Origin: QZKY01 sp942492925
Lineage (GTDB): Bacteria > Pseudomonadota > Gammaproteobacteria > Burkholderiales > Burkholderiaceae_D
Assembly: GCA_942492925.1 (NCBI GenBank)
Contig: OW818641.1
Coordinates: forward strand, 1,612,001-1,676,000
Direction of reading: 5' to 3'
Length of the DNA: 64,000 nucleotides
Under the pieces are notes generated by a model. It had not been told where the DNA came from, ran no database searches, and saw only the letters and a program-made list of their open reading frames with translations. Positions 53,401 to 64,000 of the stretch are shown here, piece by piece; position 1 is the first letter of the stretch, and every line of letters starts with the position of its first letter. The position numbers and the translations under genes were made by a program.

Positions 53401-54459
53401 TTATTTCCAATTGCGGTGGTAAGCCCCCAGCGTATGCTGCTGCCCTTCCGCCACTTTGTTCAATTCCGTCATCCACGCCGGTTTCACTGCATACTGGTTC
53501 GCATCCGCGCGACAGGCATTGATCGCTTCGCGCCACACCCGCGTCACTTGCGCGACATAAGCCGGACTGCGCTGACGACCTTCGATCTTCACCGCGCGTA
53601 TGCCCATGCTCATCAATTTCGGCAACAGCTCAAGCGTGTTCAAGCTCGTCGGCTCTTCAAGCGCGTAATAACTTTCGTCATTCACTTCAAAACGCCCCTT
53701 GCACAGCGTCGGATAGCTCGCGTTTTCGCCATCGGCATAACGATCGATCAGCACCCCGTTCAGACGCGACTCCAATCCCTTCGGCGTTTGCTGCCAGCGC
53801 ACCGCTTTGGCAGGCGAACACACGCCATGCGTGTTTGGCGCTTCGCCAGTCGCATAAGAAGACAGCGCGCACCGCCCTTCCACCATCACGCACAAACTGC
53901 CGAAAGCAAACACTTCAACTTCCACTTTGGCATGCTTCATCAACTGTTCCACCTGCGCGAGTGACAGCACGCGCGGCAACACCGCGCGCGTCACGCCAAA
54001 ATGCTCATGGTAAAAATTGATGGCTTCGTAATTGGTGGCGGAACCTTGCACGGACAAATGCAGGCGCAATTGCGGATGGGTCTTCGCCGTGTACTGCATC
54101 AACCCCGGATCGGCCATGATCATCGCATCCACACCCAAACTCGCCGCGCGATCAATTGCCTTGCGCCACATGTCCCACGCACCCGCTTGCGGATACGTGT
54201 TCAACGCGACCAGCACCTTGCGCCCTTTGCCATGTGCGTAGCGCACCCCTTCGGCCACGGCGGCATCGTCGAAATTCAGCCCGGCAAAATTGCGCGCATT
54301 CGTCGCATCACGAAACCCCAGGTACACGCAATCCGCGCCATGATCGACCGCCGCCTTCAGCGCGGGCAGACTGCCAGCAGGACACACCAGTTCCAGTGCC
54401 GGAGAAGCTTGGGGGAAAACCTTTTGGGAAGACAACGCTATTCTCGCAAACAATACCAA
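53401..54459 (-). CDS. ubiU: UbiU, U32-family subunit of anaerobic ubiquinone synthesis
   Basis: About 352 residues, U32 family (formerly YhbU). The core begins ELVCPAGSLPALKAAVDHGADCVYLG and includes FAFGSLCVMVEGRCALSSYATG and GVCSPAKAVRWQ, with the clustered Cys that bind 4Fe-4S. Paired with ubiV. No ATG precedes the core: TTG 54459 and TTG 54435 are the best candidates. The larger frame is given; the true N-terminus may be shorter. Confidence 0.9.
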   Translation of the reverse strand: MVLFARIALSSQKVFPQASPALELVCPAGSLPALKAAVDHGADCVYLGFRDATNARNFAGLNFDDAAVAEGVRYAHGKGRKVLVALNTYPQAGAWDMWRKAIDRAASLGVDAMIMADPGLMQYTAKTHPQLRLHLSVQGSATNYEAINFYHEHFGVTRAVLPRVLSLAQVEQLMKHAKVEVEVFAFGSLCVMVEGRCALSSYATGEAPNTHGVCSPAKAVRWQQTPKGLESRLNGVLIDRYADGENASYPTLCKGRFEVNDESYYALEEPTSLNTLELLPKLMSMGIRAVKIEGRQRSPAYVAQVTRVWREAINACRADANQYAVKPAWMTELNKVAEGQQHTLGAYHRNWK

Positions 54460-54636
54460 TGAAGGCGCGAAGGCACCGGGAAGTCCATCATGGTATCAAA
54501 AACCGAAGAAAAGCGGGGATTGACAAGCAAACATCGTTCGAAAGCCCCTTCATCAAAGCGGTGAAACCTTGACCATATCCTTATCTCAGCGGGTAAAATA
54601 TGGCTCCCATCCAGTCGGGCACCAACAGGAGAAGCA

Positions 54637-54894
54637 ATGAACGTTTACAAAGTCAGTGAACAAGGCATGGAAGCCATCAAGGAATTCATGCTCAAGAACC
54701 ATAAACGCCCTCAGGAAGCCACTACGGAAAGCGCACTGGCACAATGGGCTGCCGATGCCGAGGTTTACGCCGACGTGAACGATATGGTGCTCATCATCCT
54801 GACAGAGGAAGACAGCGTAAGCGGCGAAGCCATCGGTCTGCACCTGGAAGAACCGTACATTGAGGTGACCAATATCGAGGCGATGTTTCGCTAA
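54637..54894 (+). CDS. Small acidic hypothetical protein
   Basis: An 85-residue acidic soluble protein (MNVYKVSEQGMEAIKEFMLK...) with no transmembrane segment. A GGAG site lies close upstream of the ATG. I do not recognise a family, but codon use and a clean ribosome-binding site support that it is real. It is alone between ubiU and the tRNA genes. Confidence 0.65.
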   Translation: MNVYKVSEQGMEAIKEFMLKNHKRPQEATTESALAQWAADAEVYADVNDMVLIILTEEDSVSGEAIGLHLEEPYIEVTNIEAMFR

Positions 54895-54937
54895 GTTGTG
54901 GGCTTAGTCGTTTCGCCGGGAAAGACCGAAAGGAAAG

Positions 54938-55014
54938 TGGCCTGCCCAGCAGGAATCGAACCTGCGACCCCAAGCTTAGAAGGCTTGTGCTCTATCCAAC
55001 TGAGCTATGGGCAG
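54938..55014 (-). tRNA. tRNA-Arg (anticodon TCT)
   Basis: A 77-nt cloverleaf on the minus strand. Acceptor CTGCCCA pairs with TGGGCAG; the D-arm is AGCTCAGTTGGATAGAGC; the anticodon loop CTTCTAA has TCT; the T-arm is GGTTCGATTCC; CCA is encoded. It decodes AGA. Confidence 0.96.
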
Positions 55015-55029
55015 ACGATATGAACCAAA

Positions 55030-55062
55030 CAAAACGGGCTGTCATAGACAGCCCGTTTTTTT
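55030..55062. terminator. Hairpin between tRNA-Pro and tRNA-Arg
   Basis: AAAACGGGCTGTC and GACAGCCCGTTTTTT form a strong stem with A and T flanks, so both directions look like a terminator. On the minus strand it would end the tRNA-Pro transcript before tRNA-Arg. Confidence 0.85.
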
Positions 55063-55066
55063 ATGC

Positions 55067-55143
<77 letters not shown>

Positions 55144-55153
55144 AAAGAACGTG

Positions 55154-55182
55154 ATGATACAGGGTTGCCTGATTGCGGTCAA
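55154..55182 (-). promoter_or_regulatory. Sigma-70 promoter of tRNA-Pro
   Basis: On the minus strand -35 TTGACC (55182-55177) and -10 TATCAT (55159-55154) are 17 bases apart. Initiation falls about 5-8 bases before the mature tRNA 5' end. It lies within 12 bp of the glmM stop. Confidence 0.85.
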
Positions 55183-55193
55183 ATGCGTGTTGA

Positions 55194-56534
55194 CTACGTC
55201 GTTTTGCAGTACTCGGCAATCCGCTTGGCCAGGGTTTTGGCGTCATTGGCCTTCCTGGCTTCCACCATCACGCGAATCAGCGGTTCGGTGCCGGATGGCC
55301 GAATCAGCACACGGCCATCATCGCCCAATTCCCGTTCGACTTTTTCTTTCGCCGCAACCATGGCAGCATTCTTTTGCCAGTTAAAGCCAGGCGGTACTTT
55401 CACATTCACCAGCGCTTGCGGATAGAGCTTCAACTCCTTGGTGTATTGCGCCAGCGTGGCACGATTGCGAAGCAGCGCGGAAAGCACTTGCAACGCAGAA
55501 ATGATGCCATCGCCCGTCGTGTGCTTGTCCAGACACAGCAGATGCCCGGAGCCTTCGCCACCCAGCAACCAGTTTCGTTCGAGCAAATCTTCCAGCACAT
55601 AACGATCACCCACCTTGGCTCGCGCAAAGCCAATGCCCATTTGCTTGAACGCGACTTCCAGCGCCATGTTGGTCATCAGCGTACCCACGACCCCTTCCAC
55701 CCCGCCATTGGCATGACGATCTTTGGCCAGCACATAGAGCAGTTCATCGCCGTTATACAGACGGCCTTTGGCATCGGCCATCACGACGCGATCAGCATCG
55801 CCATCGAGCGCAATGCCCAGGTCGGCATTGTTGGCCACGACAACCTTGGCCAGCATCTCGGGGGCCGTGGCGCCGCACTGATCGTTGATATTGACGCCGC
55901 TGGGCTGAATGCCCATCGGAATCACGTCGGCGCCCAGTTCGTGCAATACGCACGGGGCAATGTGGTACGCCGCGCCATGCGCGCAATCGACCACGACTTT
56001 CAAGCCGCGCAAATCGAGTTCGGTTGGGAACGTGCTCTTGCAAAATTCAATGTAGCGCCCCTGCGCATCGTCGAGTCGTCTGGCGCGACCAACCTGATCG
56101 TCAGCTGCGCAAATCATCGGTTGATCGATGGCGTCTTCGATAGCCAATTCCAGTTCGTCCGGCAGCTTGTTGCCGGAAGATGAGAAAAACTTGATGCCGT
56201 TGTCGGGATAGGGATTGTGCGACGCGGAAATCACGACGCCCGCCGAAAGGCGCAGCGCACGCGTAAGGTAGGCAATGGCGGGCGTCGGCATCGGGCCTGC
56301 CAGCATCACATCCACGCCTGCCGCCGCAAAACCGGCTTGCAGCGAGGCTTCGAGCATGTAACCGGAAACGCGCGTGTCTTTGCCGATCAGCACAGTCGGA
56401 CGACCTTGCGAGGGTCGCGATTGAGCCAGTACGCGACCGGCCGCATAACCGAGTTTCATCACGAAATCGGGCGTAATCGGTGCGGTGCCGACCTTGCCGC
56501 GAACGCCGTCTGTACCAAAGTATTTGCGACCCAT
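55194..56534 (-). CDS. glmM: Phosphoglucosamine mutase
   Basis: A 446-residue mutase that converts GlcN-6-P to GlcN-1-P for UDP-GlcNAc synthesis. MGRKYFGTDGVRGKVG is the canonical start; the phospho-serine loop VVISASHNPYPDNGIKF and the metal loop ALDGDADRV are intact; the C-terminal IRPSGTEPLIRVM binds phosphate. Follows folP by 41 bp, the standard folP-glmM operon. Confidence 0.97.
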   Translation of the reverse strand: MGRKYFGTDGVRGKVGTAPITPDFVMKLGYAAGRVLAQSRPSQGRPTVLIGKDTRVSGYMLEASLQAGFAAAGVDVMLAGPMPTPAIAYLTRALRLSAGVVISASHNPYPDNGIKFFSSSGNKLPDELELAIEDAIDQPMICAADDQVGRARRLDDAQGRYIEFCKSTFPTELDLRGLKVVVDCAHGAAYHIAPCVLHELGADVIPMGIQPSGVNINDQCGATAPEMLAKVVVANNADLGIALDGDADRVVMADAKGRLYNGDELLYVLAKDRHANGGVEGVVGTLMTNMALEVAFKQMGIGFARAKVGDRYVLEDLLERNWLLGGEGSGHLLCLDKHTTGDGIISALQVLSALLRNRATLAQYTKELKLYPQALVNVKVPPGFNWQKNAAMVAAKEKVERELGDDGRVLIRPSGTEPLIRVMVEARKANDAKTLAKRIAEYCKTT

Positions 56535-56575
56535 TTTTTGTCCTGTCCTGTTTTCGATTTATTGAACTCGTTGCT

Positions 56576-57448
56576 TCACGAAACTGACTCTCTAACTGAC
56601 TCTCTTGTTGCAACCTGCCACACCTTGAGCGCATCCACTGTTTCAGCGACATCATGCACGCGCAAAATTTTCGCGCCATTCGCTGCTGCCATCAGTGCAG
56701 CCGCCACACTGCCCGCCATGCGCTCCTGCGGCGGCTTGCCCGTGATCGAGCCGATCATGCTCTTGCGCGACAACCCCGCCAGCAAGGGAAAATGCAGTAC
56801 TTCGCTCATTGTGCCGATATTTTTCAGCAAAGCGAGATTATGCTCAAGCGTTTTGCCAAACCCGAAGCCCGGGTCGATGCACAGTCTGGCACGCTCCACA
56901 CCCGCCGCTTCGAGTGTCTGCACGCGCTCACGCAGATAATCGGTCACTTCTTTCACGACATCTGCGTAGTGCGGTTTTTGCTGCATGTCTTGCGGATTGC
57001 CTTGCATGTGCATGATGCATAAGGCGCAGTCACTGCCTTTAACGGCTTCCAGCGCGCCCAGCGCCGTCAATCCGTTGATGTCGTTGATCATGTCCGCGCC
57101 CGCCGCTAGCACCTCGCGCATTACGGCCGGTTTCCACGTATCGATCGAAAGTGGCCGACCACAATCTCGCAGCGCATAGATCACCGGCATCAGGCGATCG
57201 AGTTCCTGCTGCACCGGCACCGGATCGGCACCGGGTCGCGTGGATTCGCCGCCAATATCGATAATGTCAACGCCGTCCTCAATCATGCGCTCGGCACGAT
57301 CCATGGCAGCTTCCACAGAAATGAATCGTCCACCATCCGAAAAAGAATCCGGCGTGACGTTGAGGATACCCATCACCAGCGGCCGACTGCCCTTTTGCCC
57401 AATCGGGAAACTGTAACGGCCGCATTGAAAAAATTTCTGCATCTTCAT
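56576..57448 (-). CDS. folP: Dihydropteroate synthase
   Basis: A 290-residue folate-pathway TIM barrel condensing p-aminobenzoate with the pterin pyrophosphate; the target class of sulfonamides. VMGILNVTPDSFSDGGRF, IDIGGESTRPGA, DINGL and FPLLAGLSRKSMIG are the conserved loops. Start ATG 57448. A terminator separates it from ftsH upstream, so folP-glmM likely has its own promoter. Confidence 0.97.
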   Translation of the reverse strand: MKMQKFFQCGRYSFPIGQKGSRPLVMGILNVTPDSFSDGGRFISVEAAMDRAERMIEDGVDIIDIGGESTRPGADPVPVQQELDRLMPVIYALRDCGRPLSIDTWKPAVMREVLAAGADMINDINGLTALGALEAVKGSDCALCIMHMQGNPQDMQQKPHYADVVKEVTDYLRERVQTLEAAGVERARLCIDPGFGFGKTLEHNLALLKNIGTMSEVLHFPLLAGLSRKSMIGSITGKPPQERMAGSVAAALMAAANGAKILRVHDVAETVDALKVWQVATRESVRESVS

Positions 57449-57487
57449 GCGCGATTAAAAATAATGCCTCATCAAATACGTGTCGGC

Positions 57488-57519
57488 AAAAAAATGGGGC
57501 AAGGATATTCCTCGCCCCA
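57488..57519 (-). terminator. Terminator after ftsH
   Basis: On the minus strand TGGGGCGAGG and CCTTGCCCCA pair around a short loop, followed by seven T residues, 20 bp past the ftsH stop. Confidence 0.92.
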
Positions 57520-57538
57520 CTCTTCATTCTTTTATCGA

Positions 57539-59425
<1,887 letters not shown>

Positions 59426-59619
59426 TTACACTCCTGGGGCATCGATAACCCAAACTGGCCCGTTTTAATTGCAACTCTTTAGATTTTACCTGTATTTGAC
59501 ACTGACTGCATCTCAGAAACAGGGGGTACAAACTGGCTATTTCGTCAAAATGTCGGAATCATCAAGGCCAGTCTCTCTATTTGCGGTTAGACAAGCTCAA
59601 AATCAAGCGTCCACTCAGG

Positions 59620-60264
59620 CTAGTCGGTGTTTTTTAGCATTTTTCCCAGCAAATAGACTTCAGACGATTTATCCCGGCTCGCCTTGGGTTTTCTGGACGC
59701 GACGGTTTTGAACGCCATGCGGAATTTTTCGACGAGTTGGGCATATCCCACACCATTAAAACACTTCACTAAAAGGGTTCCAGAGGGTTTCATGTGCGCT
59801 TGACAAAACGCAATGGCCAGCTCAATTAAATCTTCCATGCGTGCCGCATCGGCCACGGCAATGCCCGACAGGTTGGGGGCCATGTCTGAGAGGACCAAAT
59901 CGGCCTTGCGGCCTGCGAGCAGCGTTTCCAACGCCTTGAGCGGCTCGTCCTCACGAAAATCCCCCAGGATGAAATCAACGTCCGCAACCGGCTCCATCGG
60001 CAGCATATCCAGTCCGATAATCGTGCCACGAATGCCCCCCCCAGCCTTGCCCGCGAGTTTGTTGCGCGCATATTGCGACCAGCTTCCAGGCGTGCTGCCC
60101 AAATCTACAATGACTTGCCCTGGCTTGATCAGCTTGTCGCTCTCGTCAATTTCCTTGAGCTTGTACGCGGCGCGCGCGCGATAGCCCTCCTTTTGCGCCA
60201 ACTTGACGTAAGGATCGTTGATATGGTCATGCAACCAATCTTTATTGAACTTGTTTTTCGCCAT
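59620..60264 (-). CDS. rlmE: 23S rRNA (uridine-2'-O)-methyltransferase RlmE (FtsJ)
   Basis: A 214-residue SAM methyltransferase modifying U2552 in the 23S A loop. IVDLGSTPGSWSQYA (SAM motif), LVLSDMAPN and LLVKCFNG with the K-D-K-E catalytic residues are visible. Divergent from yhbY across 34 bp, as is common. Confidence 0.96.
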   Translation of the reverse strand: MAKNKFNKDWLHDHINDPYVKLAQKEGYRARAAYKLKEIDESDKLIKPGQVIVDLGSTPGSWSQYARNKLAGKAGGGIRGTIIGLDMLPMEPVADVDFILGDFREDEPLKALETLLAGRKADLVLSDMAPNLSGIAVADAARMEDLIELAIAFCQAHMKPSGTLLVKCFNGVGYAQLVEKFRMAFKTVASRKPKASRDKSSEVYLLGKMLKNTD

Positions 60265-60298
60265 TCGCTTAGAATACGGTTTTTAAGGATTCCATGTC

Positions 60299-60778
60299 AT
60301 GCTGAAACTCACTCCCAAACTCACACCGGCCCAACGTAGCGCCTTGCGCTCTGAAGCTCACGGGCTCAATCCGGTCGTCATCATCGGCGAGAGCGGGTTG
60401 ACACCTGCCGTCGTGAAAGAAATCGGCCTGAGTCTGGATGCCCACGGACTGATCAAAATCCGCGTCTTTGGCGACGACCGCGACGCACGTCTTGCCATGT
60501 ACGAAACAATCTGCGAAACACTCGGGGCGGCACCGATCCAGCACATCGGCAAACTGCTGGTGATCTATCGTCCGAAAATCGAGAATATCAAGAAGCAATC
60601 AGAAAACAGGGGCAAAGGCTTGCACGAAGTCACTATCGTCAAAGAAGTCGCCGGAGGAACCCGGCGACCCAACATTTCAAAAGTGACACTCAAAGGCAAC
60701 CAACGTCTCACGCAAGGCGGCAATGTCAAGCGCACCAGGAAGCGGCAAACCAGCCTCAAAAAAGCGGCGCTCAGCTAG
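60299..60778 (+). CDS. yhbY: YhbY family RNA-binding protein with basic C-terminal extension
   Basis: A 159-residue protein. The first about 95 residues form the YhbY/CRM RNA-binding fold (LTPAQRSALRSEAHGLNPVVIIGESGLTPAVV), which associates with the 50S precursor. The remainder is an unusual basic tail (KRTRKRQTSLKKAALS), longer than E. coli YhbY (97 residues). Divergent from rlmE. Confidence 0.92.
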   Translation: MLKLTPKLTPAQRSALRSEAHGLNPVVIIGESGLTPAVVKEIGLSLDAHGLIKIRVFGDDRDARLAMYETICETLGAAPIQHIGKLLVIYRPKIENIKKQSENRGKGLHEVTIVKEVAGGTRRPNISKVTLKGNQRLTQGGNVKRTRKRQTSLKKAALS

Positions 60779-60794
60779 GGCTGAATCGCTGCAG

Positions 60795-61271
60795 TTAAAT
60801 ATAAAATACGTCGAGAATTTCGTACTCGCGCCCACCTGAGGGCGCTTGCACTTCCACCACATCCCCCACTACGCGGCCAATCAGCGCGCGCGCAATCGGC
60901 GACGTAATGGAAACTTTGGATTCTTTCAAGTCGGCTTCATCGACGCCAACGATCTGGTACTGCACTTCTTTTCCGTTTTCCAGATCTTCCAGCTTCACTG
61001 TCGCACCAAACACCACCCGGCCATCCGCATCCAAGGTGGTAGGGTCGATAATCTGCGCCGAACTTAACTTCCCTTCCAGTTCTGCAATCTTGCCTTCGAT
61101 GAAAGCCTGGCGCTCTTTGGCAGCATCGTATTCCGCATTTTCAGACAAATCCCCGTGCGAACGAGCCTCGGCAATCGCCGCAATCACTTCGTAGCGATCC
61201 TTGGTTTTCATCCGATGCAACTCTTGTCGCAACATTTCTGCGCCACGTTTGGTCAAAGGTACTGTGCTCAT
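60795..61271 (-). CDS. greA: Transcription elongation factor GreA
   Basis: A 158-residue factor that reactivates backtracked RNA polymerase. The N-terminal coiled coil (MSTVPLTKRGAEMLRQEL... ARSHGDLSENAEYDAAKERQA with the acidic tip) and the C-terminal FKBP-like domain (VSITSPIARALIGRVVGDVVEVQAPSGG) are complete. ATG 61271 matches family length; the frame is open ten codons upstream. Lies downstream of carB. Confidence 0.97.
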   Translation of the reverse strand: MSTVPLTKRGAEMLRQELHRMKTKDRYEVIAAIAEARSHGDLSENAEYDAAKERQAFIEGKIAELEGKLSSAQIIDPTTLDADGRVVFGATVKLEDLENGKEVQYQIVGVDEADLKESKVSITSPIARALIGRVVGDVVEVQAPSGGREYEILDVFYI

Positions 61272-61355
61272 AATCGTTTTTCTTAAAGAGAGAGGCCACA
61301 AATGGGATAGGTGAACTACCCGTCTGTGACCTCGAAATGCGGAACATTCGCTATT

Positions 61356-64000
<2,645 letters not shown>

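Overview
This 64 kb window is chromosomal DNA of a motile betaproteobacterium. The gene families and their order point to the Burkholderiales, most likely an Oxalobacteraceae-like organism (inference). Supporting signs are the fabH-plsX-rpmF-yceD lipid/ribosome block, the carB-greA / yhbY-rlmE-ftsH / folP-glmM block, a ppsA/ppsR divergent pair, and a motility regulon headed by flhDC. Base composition looks moderate and even (roughly half G+C by eye). No rRNA operon, CRISPR array, insertion sequence or intact prophage is seen.

Layout. 1-4040: fatty-acid/phospholipid initiation (fabH partial, plsX), L32, YceD, then divergently Maf and an RsmI-like methyltransferase. 4100-8000: small accessory genes, tRNA-Asn with a consensus promoter, an acyltransferase, an EFR1-type flavodoxin/ferredoxin protein and a DUF2238 membrane protein. 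8146-10829: prfB with its programmed +1 frameshift, then lysS. 10893-13193: SPFH/NfeD membrane group with two small membrane proteins. 13211-21173: PEP synthase, its regulator, a PatZ-like acyl-CoA synthetase/acetyltransferase, and an HDOD-GAF protein. 21225-26476: CPBP protease, cupin, a divergent tyrosine phenol-lyase-like enzyme, an unrecognised anchored protein with a low-complexity tail, and cspA.

26683-48073 is one continuous 21 kb minus-strand motility and chemotaxis regulon. In transcription order it runs flhDC, a membrane methyltransferase, motAB, a CheZ-like protein, a CheY-like protein, cheA, cheW, an MCP, cheB, cheY, cheZ, an EAL-HDOD protein, flhB, flhA, flhF, flhG, fliA and a second stator pair motC/motD. 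The 5' end of motC is out of frame with the rest at a six-G run. FlhG keeps its FlhF-activating motif but lacks a recognisable P-loop. cheR and cheD are not present although the MCP ends in a CheR-type pentapeptide.

48713-55200: class I fumarase, murI, a thiamine-binding-family protein, a membrane/winged-helix hypothetical, and ubiU-ubiV-ubiT for oxygen-independent ubiquinone synthesis, which suggests life at low oxygen. Then come a small hypothetical gene, tRNA-Arg(TCT) and tRNA-Pro(TGG). 55194-64000: glmM, folP, ftsH, rlmE, yhbY, greA and carB (partial at the right edge).
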